DNA from: Pelosinus baikalensis
GTDB lineage: Bacteria; Bacillota; Negativicutes; DSM-13327
Assembly (NCBI RefSeq): GCF_020819555.1
Contig: NZ_JAJHJB010000022.1
Span: forward strand, 29,548 to 93,547
Direction: 5' to 3'
Length of the DNA stretch: 64,000 nucleotides
A model generated the notes under the pieces. The model was not told where the DNA came from, did no database searches, and worked only from the letters and a program-made list of their open reading frames with translations. Positions 28,438 through 37,150 of this stretch are shown piece after piece (position 1 is the stretch's first letter; every line of letters starts with the position of its first letter). Made by a program: the position numbers and the translations under genes.

Positions 28438-29559
28438 TTATTTGAGCATCGCCAGCATGGTACCAGCTGCAACAGCAGTACCAATTACACCAGCTACGTT
28501 GGGTCCCATGGCATGCATTAATAGATAGTTTCCTGGATTGGATTGCTGACCAACCACCTGACTAACACGGGCAGCCATTGGCACTGCGGATACACCCGCC
28601 GATCCGATAAGTGGGTTAACCTTACCACCGCTGAAAAAGTTCATAACCTTGCCAAAGATAACACCGCCAGCAGTCCCAGCAGCAAAAGCAATCAGTCCCA
28701 GAGCAATGATCATCAGTGTCTGATAATTTAAGAAATTCTCAGCCTTCATTGTCAAACCAGTACCTGTTGCCAAGAAAATAGTAACAATGTTGATCAACGC
28801 ATTTTGGGCCGTATCGGAAAGTCGATCTGTAACACCCGATTCGCGAAATAGATTTCCTAGCATCAGCATTCCCATAAGAGATGCAATCGGAGGCAGTAAT
28901 AAGCTGATAATGATCGTCGTGACTACCGGAAAGGCTAGTTTCTCAAACTTGGAAACAGGACGTAATTGATCCATGACAATTTCCCGTTCTTTTTTAGTAG
29001 TCAGCAATTTCATAATTGGCGGTTGAATCAAAGGAACCAACGACATATAAGAGTAGGCCGCAACTGCTATGGCGCCAAGCAGATGAGGAGCCAACTTGAT
29101 GGACAGGTATATGGCAGTAGGACCATCCGCGCCGCCAATAATACCAATAGCGGCTGCTTCTTTCACATTAAAACCAAGGGCCATTGCACCCATTAATGCA
29201 ACAAAAACACCGACTTGGGCTGCAGCACCTAGTAAAAGTACAGAAGGACGAGCAATGAGAGGACCAAAGTCAGTCATCGCACCCACCCCTAAGAAAATAA
29301 GGGGCGGAAAGATCTCATGAGAAATACCAAAGCTAATGAGCTGCATCAAACCAGGATCTGTTTCAAAGCCTGTTTTCGGAAAGTTCGCCAGAATGCAACC
29401 AAAAGCAATAGGAGACAAGAGAAGGGGTTCAAACCCTTTCGCAAAAGCTAAATATAGTAAAATCACACCAACAACAATCATAATCGCATTGCCAGTTGTA
29501 AAAGCAGTAAAACCACTATCAGACCATACTGCCTGTAAAGAGACAATAAATGCATCCAT
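28438..29559 (-). CDS. mmdB: Na+-translocating decarboxylase beta subunit
   Basis: The integral membrane subunit that decarboxylates carboxybiotin and exports Na+. The 373-residue product has many membrane segments and the conserved motifs GVGAMTDFGPLIARP and GIIGGADGPTAIYLSIKLAP around the Na+ site, and ends with GPNVAGVIGTAVAAGTMLAML. It is identical in architecture to OadB/GcdB. The neighbouring mmdA, mmdD and mmdC make methylmalonyl-CoA the likely substrate. It is the only beta subunit in the window. Confidence 0.93.
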   Translation of the reverse strand: MDAFIVSLQAVWSDSGFTAFTTGNAIMIVVGVILLYLAFAKGFEPLLLSPIAFGCILANFPKTGFETDPGLMQLISFGISHEIFPPLIFLGVGAMTDFGPLIARPSVLLLGAAAQVGVFVALMGAMALGFNVKEAAAIGIIGGADGPTAIYLSIKLAPHLLGAIAVAAYSYMSLVPLIQPPIMKLLTTKKEREIVMDQLRPVSKFEKLAFPVVTTIIISLLLPPIASLMGMLMLGNLFRESGVTDRLSDTAQNALINIVTIFLATGTGLTMKAENFLNYQTLMIIALGLIAFAAGTAGGVIFGKVMNFFSGGKVNPLIGSAGVSAVPMAARVSQVVGQQSNPGNYLLMHAMGPNVAGVIGTAVAAGTMLAMLK

Positions 29560-29594
29560 TATTTTTCCTCCAATCTTCCTAATTGTTTATCAAA

Positions 29595-29987
29595 TTAGCC
29601 AAGAACAGCCAAAACATCTCCAGTGGACACGGTTTGCCCAACTGCTGCGTTAACTTTAGAAACCTTTCCATCCTGATTTGCCATAATTTCATTCTGCATT
29701 TTCATGGCTTCCAGAATAAAAATGACTTGACCACGTTTTACAGAATCCCCTGCTTTTATATTTACAGCCAAAATCTTACCTGGCATTGGCGCAATTACGG
29801 TTTGCGCACCAGCAGGAACCGCAGCGGGAGCAGCCTTCGGTGCTGGAGCTTGGGCCGCCACTGGCGCAGGAGCGGATGGTGGAACGGGCGAGGATGCAGC
29901 CTTCTTTCCAGTAGAAGCTGCACCGCTGATTTCTTCTACGTCTAACTCATATACTTGTCCTTTAAATGTAATTTGAAACTTTTTCAT
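29595..29987 (-). CDS. mmdC: Methylmalonyl-CoA decarboxylase gamma subunit (biotin carrier), cluster 2
   Basis: A 130-residue biotin carrier with N-terminal MKKFQITFKG, an Ala/Pro-rich linker (about 30-62) and the biotin site EAMKMQNE with K96. It is paralogous to the cluster 1 carrier (9902-10291), with a clearly different linker. It lies between mmdD and mmdB. Confidence 0.92.
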   Translation of the reverse strand: MKKFQITFKGQVYELDVEEISGAASTGKKAASSPVPPSAPAPVAAQAPAPKAAPAAVPAGAQTVIAPMPGKILAVNIKAGDSVKRGQVIFILEAMKMQNEIMANQDGKVSKVNAAVGQTVSTGDVLAVLG

Positions 29988-30030
29988 TTCTTAATCCCCC
30001 TTAAATTTCGATATATTTTATTTGCTACAA

Positions 30031-30387
30031 TTAAAACATTTGATTACGAGAATTTACCGTTTCCATACGGGCAGCTTGAGACCAAGTATTGTTACTGACT
30101 GGTCTGATAGCAACAACTTTTGCACCTTTATATCCATATGCCGCAATGGCTGCCGTAAATAAAATTATCATTTCATCATAATCTTCTTGTGGCAGATTTA
30201 CAGGAGCGATGGTTGATACCGCTTTTTCTGTAACATTAGTTTCCTCTTGCGCTACCTTTTTTTTTTGCGTAGGGTCAATCACTTTAATTAATCTGACAAC
30301 TAAGCTTAATCCATACAGAACACAAAATACTACGGTCAAATTGATTAGAGCTATTAAGACTGGATTGGTTGTAATTGGCTGACTCAT
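30031..30387 (-). CDS. mmdD: Methylmalonyl-CoA decarboxylase delta subunit (OadG family)
   Basis: A 118-residue OadG/MmdD-type protein: one N-terminal membrane helix (about 11-34), a charged linker, and a C-terminal tail (AAIAAYGYKGAKVVAIRPVSNNTW) that contacts the carboxyltransferase in related complexes. The ATG at 30387 has GAGGTG six bases upstream and is preferred to the GTG at 30396. Its tail resembles the stand-alone MmdE of cluster 1. Confidence 0.85.
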   Translation of the reverse strand: MSQPITTNPVLIALINLTVVFCVLYGLSLVVRLIKVIDPTQKKKVAQEETNVTEKAVSTIAPVNLPQEDYDEMIILFTAAIAAYGYKGAKVVAIRPVSNNTWSQAARMETVNSRNQMF

Positions 30388-30437
30388 TAACTTCACCTCT
30401 TCTTGTAATATCGCTTCCTCTACTTTTTATCCAAAAA

Positions 30438-31967
30438 TTACACTGGGAAATTACCATGACGCTTGGCAGGACGGCCTTCACGTTTAGAAGCCAACATACT
30501 AAATGTGCTGATTAGTATGGGACGTGTTTCTTGAGGCTCAATCACCATGTCAACAAATCCACGTTTGGCAGCTTGATAAGGAGTAGCAAAGTTTTTTACA
30601 TACTCATCTGTTTTCGTTTTAATATCCGGATCTTTCTTAAAAATAATATTGGCTGCACCTGCAGGTCCCATAACAGCAATTTCAGCAGTTGGCCATGCAA
30701 TGACCTGATCTGCCCCCAGATCCCGGGAACACATAGCCAGATAGGAACCGCCGTAAGCTTTGCGAACAACAAGGGTTACTTTCGGTACGGTAGCTTCGGA
30801 GTAAGCATACAGCATCTTAGCACCATGACGAATAATACCGCCATATTCCTGATTCGTCCCAGGCAAAAAGCCAGGAACATCAACAAGGTTGAGTAAAGGA
30901 ATATTGAACGCATCGCAAAAGCGAATGAATCGAGAAGATTTATCTGAAGCATTAATATCCAGGCACCCTGCCATTACTTTTGGCTGATTTGCAATAATAC
31001 CTATGGTTTGACCATCCAAACGAGCAAAAGCCGTAATCAGATTGGCTGCATAGTAAGGCTGCACTTCGTAAAAATCCCCATTGTCTACAATCTTAGTAAT
31101 GATTTCTTTCATATCATAGGATTGATTGGAATGATCAGGAATGATTGTATTCAACTCTTCTTCTGTGCGAGAAGGATCGTCACTACACTCTACAATCGGT
31201 GATCCATCTAAATTATTGCTAGGAAGAAAACTGATAAGCCTACGGATTTGCTCTAAGCAATCGGTGTCATTTTCTGCAATGAAATGAGCGACTCCCGATG
31301 TAGCATTATGAGTCATGGCTCCACCAAGTTCTTCTGCTGTTACTTCCTCACCAGTTACGGTTTTTATAACCTGTGGCCCGGTAATAAACATCTGACTGGT
31401 ATTTCTCACCATATAGATAAAATCAGTTAAAGCAGGAGAATACACTGCACCGCCTGCGCAAGGCCCCATAATCACTGAAATTTGCGGAATAACGCCAGAA
31501 GCCAAGGTATTTTGATAAAAGATTTTTCCGTAGCCTGATAATGCATCTACCGCTTCTTGAATCCGAGCACCGCCCGAATCATTAATCCCAATGATTGGAA
31601 CCCCCATCTTCATCGCCAGTTCTTGCACTTTACAAATTTTCGCTGCATGCATTTCACCTAGAGAGCCGCCAATTACTGTAAAATCTTGAGCAAATACATA
31701 GACGAGTCGATTGTCGATGGTACCATAACCTGTTACAACACCTTCACCTGGAGCTTCTTCTTTCTCCATGCCAAAGTTAGTGCAGCGATGCTCGACAAAC
31801 TGATCCAGCTCTATAAAAGAGCCTTCATCAAGCAAAATGGTAATGCGTTCACGGGCAGTTAATTTACCTTTAGCATGCTGACTATCAATCCGTTTTTGAC
31901 CGCCACCCATTTTGATCTTTTTCTGACGTTGTTTTAACTCCTGTATTTTTTCCTTAACTGTTGTCAT
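30438..31967 (-). CDS. mmdA: Methylmalonyl-CoA decarboxylase alpha subunit (carboxyltransferase), cluster 2
   Basis: A 509-residue carboxyltransferase, same length and motifs as the cluster 1 paralogue (GGGQKRIDSQHAKGKLTARERI, INDSGGARIQEAVDALSGYG, MGPCAGGAVYSPALTDF). It is diverged at many residues and codons. GGAGG precedes the ATG. Together with mmdD, mmdC and mmdB downstream it forms a complete Na+-pumping enzyme. Confidence 0.93.
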   Translation of the reverse strand: MTTVKEKIQELKQRQKKIKMGGGQKRIDSQHAKGKLTARERITILLDEGSFIELDQFVEHRCTNFGMEKEEAPGEGVVTGYGTIDNRLVYVFAQDFTVIGGSLGEMHAAKICKVQELAMKMGVPIIGINDSGGARIQEAVDALSGYGKIFYQNTLASGVIPQISVIMGPCAGGAVYSPALTDFIYMVRNTSQMFITGPQVIKTVTGEEVTAEELGGAMTHNATSGVAHFIAENDTDCLEQIRRLISFLPSNNLDGSPIVECSDDPSRTEEELNTIIPDHSNQSYDMKEIITKIVDNGDFYEVQPYYAANLITAFARLDGQTIGIIANQPKVMAGCLDINASDKSSRFIRFCDAFNIPLLNLVDVPGFLPGTNQEYGGIIRHGAKMLYAYSEATVPKVTLVVRKAYGGSYLAMCSRDLGADQVIAWPTAEIAVMGPAGAANIIFKKDPDIKTKTDEYVKNFATPYQAAKRGFVDMVIEPQETRPILISTFSMLASKREGRPAKRHGNFPV

Positions 31968-32000
31968 ATTGCACCTCCATAAATTACCACTTTTAAAAGA

Positions 32001-32408
32001 TTATTTACGTTCTGATAGCTCAAGCAAAATCCCGCCGGTTGCTTTCGGATGGACAAAGGCAATCGAAGCTCCCCCTGCACCATAGCGAGGTGATTCATCA
32101 ATCATGCGCACGCCTTTTGCTTTCAATTCAGCAATTGCAGCTTCAATATTTTCCACACGCAAGGCAAGATGCTGTATCCCCTCACCATTCTTATCAATAT
32201 ATTTAGCAATAGGACCATCAGGTGAAGTCGATTCCAAAAGTTCAATTTCGCTGTCACCGCAAGGATAAAAACAAACTTTTACCTTTTGCTGTTCTACGGT
32301 CTCTTCCCCTAATGCTTCCATTCCAAGGACTTGGCTATAAAACTTTTTAGCCTGTTCTAAATCTTTTACGGCAATGCCAATATGATCAACCTTCAATGTT
32401 TTAAACAT
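32001..32408 (-). CDS. mce: Methylmalonyl-CoA epimerase, cluster 2
   Basis: A 135-residue epimerase differing from the cluster 1 copy by only a few residues, but with many silent differences (roughly one base in six in the stretch compared). The start at 32408 has GGAGG eight bases upstream; an in-frame ATG at 32432 is rejected. It lies between the repeat block and mmdA. Confidence 0.94.
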   Translation of the reverse strand: MFKTLKVDHIGIAVKDLEQAKKFYSQVLGMEALGEETVEQQKVKVCFYPCGDSEIELLESTSPDGPIAKYIDKNGEGIQHLALRVENIEAAIAELKAKGVRMIDESPRYGAGGASIAFVHPKATGGILLELSERK

Positions 32409-32471
32409 ATATATATATCCTCCAATATTCAATTATTCTTCAATCCCTCTTTCGATAGAGCAGATTTTTCT

Positions 32472-32864
32472 CTATTTCACATTTTCCTTGATGTAGTCAA
32501 TGATAGTAGTTGTTGATGTACCTGGCGTAAACACTTCGGATATACCAGCTGCTTTAAGAACAGGTATATCAGCATCAGGAATAACTCCACCACCAATTAT
32601 TAATACATCCGTCATACCCTTTTCATGGATTAACTCAACAATACGTGGGAACAAGTGATTGTGAGCACCAGATAATAAACTTAAGGCAATTACATTTACG
32701 TCTTCTTGCAACGCAGCTTCTGCTATTTGCTCGGGAGTTTGACGCAAGCCCGTATAAATAACCTCAAAGCCAGCATCACGCAAAGCGCGAGCTACTACTT
32801 TCGCTCCCCGATCATGTCCATCTAAACCAGGTTTTGCAACTAATACTCTAACACGTTTTTCCAT
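32472..32864 (-). CDS. mcmB: Methylmalonyl-CoA mutase small (B12-binding) subunit, copy 2
   Basis: Same protein as copy 1 (130 residues; DxHxxG at 15-20). The coding DNA is identical apart from the last stop base (TAG instead of TAA). It is followed by mce rather than meaB, so cluster 2 has no GTPase chaperone of its own. Confidence 0.94.
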   Translation of the reverse strand: MEKRVRVLVAKPGLDGHDRGAKVVARALRDAGFEVIYTGLRQTPEQIAEAALQEDVNVIALSLLSGAHNHLFPRIVELIHEKGMTDVLIIGGGVIPDADIPVLKAAGISEVFTPGTSTTTIIDYIKENVK

Positions 32865-32883
32865 CGTTATTCCTCCTATCCTC

Positions 32884-34530
32884 TTACAGTGTTGCATGCG
32901 CTTGGTATTCACCAAAAACTTTACGCATTACGCCACAAATTTCACCAAGTGTTGCATAGGTTTTTACTGCTTCCAAGATGATTGGCATCAAATTAACGCT
33001 GTCATCACCGCAAGCTGCTTCTAGTTTTGCTAAAGCCGCAGTTACAGCAGCATTATCTCGTTTTGCTCTTAGATCAGCAAGCTTTTTCTTTTGCAATTCA
33101 CCTACAGAAGCATCTACACGCAAGAGGCCTTCTACTGGTTTTTCTTCAATTTGGAATTTGTTCACACCAACAATCACTCGATCGTTGTTTTCTACTTCTT
33201 TTTGCCATTTATAAGCACTGTCTTGAATTTCTCGTTGGATATAACCTTCTTCAATCGCAACAACAGCACCGCCGATGTCATCAATTTTCTGAATGTATTT
33301 CAATGCTTCTGCTTCGATTTGGTTGGTCATCGCTTCTACATAGTAAGAACCAGCTAAAGGATCTACTACATCTGCTAAACCACTTTCATAGGCTACAATC
33401 TGCTGGGTACGAAGAGCAACACGTACGGAAGCTTCCGTTGGCAATGCCAATGCTTCATCTTTAGAGTTTGTGTGTAAGGACTGAGTACCACCCATAACGG
33501 CTGCTGCGGTCTGCAAGGCAACACGTACTACATTGTTATCAGGCTGTTGCGCAGTTAGCATGGATCCTGCTGTTTGTGTATGTACACGAAGCATCCAGGA
33601 TTTAGGATTTTTAGCACCAAAGCGTTCTTTCATGATTTTAGCCCATACACGACGAGAAGCACGGAATTTTGCTACTTCTTCTAATACATTATTGTGAGCA
33701 TTCCAGAAGAAGGATAAACGACCAGCAAAGGCATCTACATCAAGTCCAGCTTTAATTGCGGCTTCGCAGTACGCAATACCATCTGCAATGGTGAAAGCAA
33801 TTTCTTGCGCTGCAGTTGAACCAGCTTCACGAATGTGATAACCAGAGATGGAAATGGTATTCCAGTTCGGTACATTCTTTGAACAATATTCAAATATATT
33901 GGTAATCAAACGCATGGAAGGCTTTGGAGGGAAAATGTAAGTACCGCGAGCTGCATACTCTTTCAAAATATCATTTTGAATGGTACCATTTAATTTTTCT
34001 GGTCCAATGCCATTTTTCTCAGCTACTGCAATATACATCGCAAGAAGTACAGATGCTGGTGCATTAATGGTCATCGAAGTGGATACTTTGGCCAAATCGA
34101 TTTGGTCAAACAAAATTTCCATATCTGCCAAAGAGTCAATGGCTACCCCTACTTTACCGACTTCACCTTCGGAAATGATATCATCAGAGTCATATCCGAT
34201 TTGAGTAGGTAAGTCAAAGGCGCAAGATAGACCTGTACCACCGGATTCTAAGAGGTAACGATACCGTTTGTTAGATTCTTCAGCTGTTGAGAAGCCAGCA
34301 TACATACGCATAGTCCAGAAACGACCGCGATACATAGTCGGCTGCACACCACGAGTAAATGGATAGGATCCTGGTACTCCTAAATCTTTTTCATAATCTT
34401 GACCCTCAAGGTCTAGTGGAGTATACAATCGGTTATACTCCAGGTTTTTACGTTCTGGGAATTTGGCACTTGCTTTTTCTACTTTGGCAGTATACTCTGC
34501 CACTTTTAATTTTAAGCTTTCATTATCCAT
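32884..34530 (-). CDS. mcmA: Methylmalonyl-CoA mutase large (catalytic) subunit, copy 2
   Basis: Identical in the compared sequence to copy 1 (548 residues), with the same 19-bp and 15-bp spacers to its neighbours. See the copy 1 entry for motifs. Its expression would depend on the cluster 2 promoter upstream of scpC. Confidence 0.94.
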   Translation of the reverse strand: MDNESLKLKVAEYTAKVEKASAKFPERKNLEYNRLYTPLDLEGQDYEKDLGVPGSYPFTRGVQPTMYRGRFWTMRMYAGFSTAEESNKRYRYLLESGGTGLSCAFDLPTQIGYDSDDIISEGEVGKVGVAIDSLADMEILFDQIDLAKVSTSMTINAPASVLLAMYIAVAEKNGIGPEKLNGTIQNDILKEYAARGTYIFPPKPSMRLITNIFEYCSKNVPNWNTISISGYHIREAGSTAAQEIAFTIADGIAYCEAAIKAGLDVDAFAGRLSFFWNAHNNVLEEVAKFRASRRVWAKIMKERFGAKNPKSWMLRVHTQTAGSMLTAQQPDNNVVRVALQTAAAVMGGTQSLHTNSKDEALALPTEASVRVALRTQQIVAYESGLADVVDPLAGSYYVEAMTNQIEAEALKYIQKIDDIGGAVVAIEEGYIQREIQDSAYKWQKEVENNDRVIVGVNKFQIEEKPVEGLLRVDASVGELQKKKLADLRAKRDNAAVTAALAKLEAACGDDSVNLMPIILEAVKTYATLGEICGVMRKVFGEYQAHATL

Positions 34531-34545
34531 ACTAATAATCCTCCT

Positions 34546-36033
34546 TTACTGCTTCTTCATGGTGCCGGTCTCTATAAACCGGGTATGCCATGAAAGTGCT
34601 TCTGTTAAAATATGTGGTGTTTGTGCGTATTTGGTCGCTTTTTCGGCTCTTTCCAGATAATCCATCAGCATAGGCTTATAGTCCGGATGAGCACAATTTT
34701 CTATAATTACCCGCGCCCGTTCTTTGGGACTAAGTCCACGGACGTCGGCCACACCCAATTCAGTTACAAATATATCAACATCATGTTCTGTATGATCCAC
34801 ATGAGAAACCATCGGAACAATGGATGAAATGGCTCCATTTTTGGCAGTGGAGGTACTAAAGAAGCAGGTTAGATACGCATTACGAGCAAAATCTCCTGAA
34901 CCGCCTATACCATTCATCATTTTTGTACCCATGATATGGGTCGAATTCACATTTCCATAAATATCAAGCTCAATGGCTGTATTCATGGCAATAACACCAA
35001 TCCTTCTGGCAATTTCAGGACTATTTGCTATTTCCTGAGGACGCAGCATCATGATTTTACGATAGGTATCAATATTTTTGTAGAATCGTTCTAATCCAGC
35101 AGGAGATGGGGAGAACGAAGTACCAGAAGCAGATTTTAACTTGCCAGCATCCGCTAAATCCAACATTCCATCTTGAATGACTTCAGTGTAAACTTCTAAA
35201 TCTGTAAAATCAGATTCAGCAAAGCCGCTTACTACTGCATTGGCAACGGAACCTACACCCGATTGCAGCGGTAAGAGTCCTTTTGGCATGCGTCCAGCTT
35301 TTATATCTTTTTTCAAAAAGTCAATAAAAAGTGCGCTCATAGCTCTAGCATCATCATCAATGGCTGCTAAATCACGAACATCATCCCGAATATCACATGG
35401 AACGATGTAGGTTATTTTATCAAGACCGCATGGAATATAATTGGTTCCAATACGATCATCGGCCTTAACAATCGGAATTGGCAGACGATGAGGAGGATCT
35501 AGTGGAATATATACATCATGCATTCCTTCTAAGGCTAAGGGCTGGCTTGTATTGACTTCCACTATCACAATGTCGGCACTTTGCACAAAGGAGGCAGAGT
35601 TGCCCATGGATGTGGTCGGTATAATATGTCCTTCTTCGGTAATGGCACACGCTTCAATAATCGCTACATCCACCTTACCACCTAAAAATCCATATCGAGA
35701 CATTTGAGCTGTGTGACTCAAATGTAAATCGCAGTATTTTACGCCACCTGAATTTAAGGATTTGCGAACCTCATTATTGGTCTGATAGGGTAATCGTTTA
35801 TTAATCCCATTTACAGCGGCTAACGCACCATCTAATTCTTTTCCTACGGATGCACCAGTCCAAAGGTTAATTTGGAAATGTTCTTTTTTGATTCGTTCAG
35901 CTAATGCCAACGGTACGGCTTTTGGATAACCAGATGGCGTAAATCCACTGGTTCCGATGTTCATTCCAGGCTTAATAACTGTCGCTGCTTCTTCGGCGCT
36001 CACGATTTTGGCATGAAGCGCTTTATTACGCAC
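34546..36033 (-). CDS. scpC: Succinate/propionyl-CoA CoA transferase, copy 2 (start codon lost)
   Basis: The body is identical to copy 1, but the repeat ends at codon 2 and the ATG is not carried over. The first standard start is GTG at 36033 (seventh codon of copy 1's tail), with no ribosome site near it. GGGAGG lies seven bases before an in-frame ATT at 36051 (codon 2 of copy 1), so ATT initiation would give 501 residues. An ATG inside this leader is out of frame and stops after two codons. Expression is therefore uncertain and could be low, although the catalytic glutamate region is intact. Confidence 0.75.
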   Translation of the reverse strand: MRNKALHAKIVSAEEAATVIKPGMNIGTSGFTPSGYPKAVPLALAERIKKEHFQINLWTGASVGKELDGALAAVNGINKRLPYQTNNEVRKSLNSGGVKYCDLHLSHTAQMSRYGFLGGKVDVAIIEACAITEEGHIIPTTSMGNSASFVQSADIVIVEVNTSQPLALEGMHDVYIPLDPPHRLPIPIVKADDRIGTNYIPCGLDKITYIVPCDIRDDVRDLAAIDDDARAMSALFIDFLKKDIKAGRMPKGLLPLQSGVGSVANAVVSGFAESDFTDLEVYTEVIQDGMLDLADAGKLKSASGTSFSPSPAGLERFYKNIDTYRKIMMLRPQEIANSPEIARRIGVIAMNTAIELDIYGNVNSTHIMGTKMMNGIGGSGDFARNAYLTCFFSTSTAKNGAISSIVPMVSHVDHTEHDVDIFVTELGVADVRGLSPKERARVIIENCAHPDYKPMLMDYLERAEKATKYAQTPHILTEALSWHTRFIETGTMKKQ

Positions 36034-36160
36034 ACGATCTTTGATATCAATACATTTACCTCCCTATTTCGTATTTTCGTTTATAATTACAGGTTGCTAT
36101 CACCTCCCGTACTTCATCTTCCACTCACAGATTTATATTACTTTCCTCTATATAACATGC

Positions 36161-36199
36161 AAAAAAATATGGTAGTGCCTTGTTGACAGGCTCCACCAT
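36161..36199 (-). terminator. Terminator of the 88-residue membrane protein gene
   Basis: An imperfect 11-bp stem (36169-36179 with 36189-36199) followed on the minus strand by ATTTTTTTG. It shares a GGAGCCTGTC-like arm with the hairpins at 25477 and 39553. Confidence 0.75.
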
Positions 36200-36247
36200 G
36201 TAATACACCTACGTTATATAGGAAAGGCCATTTTCAATTGTTAAAGG

Positions 36248-36514
36248 TTATACTGCAAAAATCATAAGATAGCTTACAACACCAATAATGCTAAACATCA
36301 AGAAACTAACAACAAATCCTTGCCATTTACATGGAACACCAAAATGCCATGTTTCACCTAATACTCCTCTACGGGTAAAGATGGTAGACTTCGTTCGCTT
36401 TTTAAACCATGTGGCCTTTCTTTTTTCACCAACCATCTTGGCTATTATGTAAATAATAACTAAGGCAGTAAAGAAAGCAGATAAAATTCGTACTACTTGA
36501 TCTAATTCTGTCAC
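36248..36514 (-). CDS. Small membrane protein, unknown
   Basis: An 88-residue protein with two membrane segments (about 12-27 and 68-86) separated by a basic loop. A GTG at 36514 is preferred, with AAAGGTGG about eight bases upstream; a GTG at 36526 is also open. It begins 30 bp after the stop of a decayed SLC13 permease remnant, so it was probably once the second gene of a permease transcript. I do not recognise the family. Confidence 0.55.
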   Translation of the reverse strand: MTELDQVVRILSAFFTALVIIYIIAKMVGEKRKATWFKKRTKSTIFTRRGVLGETWHFGVPCKWQGFVVSFLMFSIIGVVSYLMIFAV

Positions 36515-36543
36515 CTTGCTAACCACCTTTCTATGCCCTTAAC

Positions 36544-36700
36544 TTATTTAGGGAAAAATGGCCATACCATTGGAATGACAATAATGGATACGATAAAGAT
36601 GATGCTACCGCTATCGCGGATGAGGACTGCGTGGAGGACTTGCTCCTAGACCTTTGGCAATGGAAATACCGATAGGTGCCAACAGCCGTACATGCAGTAT
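36544..36700 (-). pseudogene. Remnant of an SLC13 permease gene (C-terminus plus an internal piece)
   Basis: Reading leftward, 36600-36544 encodes IFIVSIIVIPMVWPFFPK and a stop, almost the C-terminus of the intact permease at 26995. Just upstream, about 36640-36700 matches the permease DNA near 27210-27260 (CCTTTGGCAATGGAAATACC). The sequence between the two pieces is deleted and the upstream part is out of frame. It is clearly non-functional. Confidence 0.8.
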
Positions 36701-36716
36701 TGACATGCTACCAAAC

Positions 36717-36856
36717 CAAGATCAATCGATCCGTTCACGAGCAGTCATTTTTCCTAAAGCATTCTGTTTATCAATACGTTTCGTACACCGCCCGCCATAA
36801 CTTTCTGGGGTCGTTTATTCATATCATCGAGCTTCTCAAGTGTTGTAGACAATGTT
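36717..36856 (-). pseudogene. Remnant of an mmdA-like carboxyltransferase gene (N-terminus)
   Basis: From TTG at 36856, after GGAGGTGTAAC, the minus strand reads STTLEKLDDMNKR and then, after a one-base frameshift near 36770-36780, KRIDKQNALGKMTARERID, the N-terminal signature of acyl-CoA carboxyltransferases. It stops immediately and is fused to the permease remnant. It differs from both intact mmdA genes, so it was a third family member. Confidence 0.8.
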
Positions 36857-36859
36857 ACA

Positions 36860-37030
36860 CCTCCACATATCTTTTTACCTCTGAATACAAACAGCGACCC
36901 TCCTTTTTATTGCAATGATTGCAATATTAATGAAGCAATTTAAATATACAAAATATAATGATAATTTCATATATAATCAAACTTTATAAACGACTTTGTA
37001 ATTAAAGTTATTTTAGTAATTAAAGTAACC
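36860..37030. other. Intergenic AT-rich stretch
   Basis: Between the mmdA-like remnant and the terminator at 37031 I see no gene. It may hold the old promoter of the remnant and possibly a promoter reading into the small membrane protein. Confidence 0.4.
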
Positions 37031-37054
37031 AAAAAACCGACCTTTCGGTCGGTT
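37031..37054 (-). terminator. Terminator of the two-component operon
   Basis: A perfect 8-bp stem AACCGACC/GGTCGGTT (37035-37042 with 37047-37054) followed on the minus strand by TTTT, 97 bp past the response regulator stop. Confidence 0.82.
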
Positions 37055-37150
37055 GTCATAAGAATGCAATAATCAAATTATAATTGCTAAATTTAGAGTA
37101 TTGATTTAATCATTTAATGATTATAAGACAAACAATACCAAAATATGGAA

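Larger units (their letters stand above)
32473..36051. repeat. 3579-bp direct repeat, copy 2 (scpC-mcmA-mcmB)
   Basis: Second copy of the segment at 13534-17112, same orientation. Outside its ends the sequences diverge at once: C versus T at the left, and the ATG start codon is missing at the right. Confidence 0.95.
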
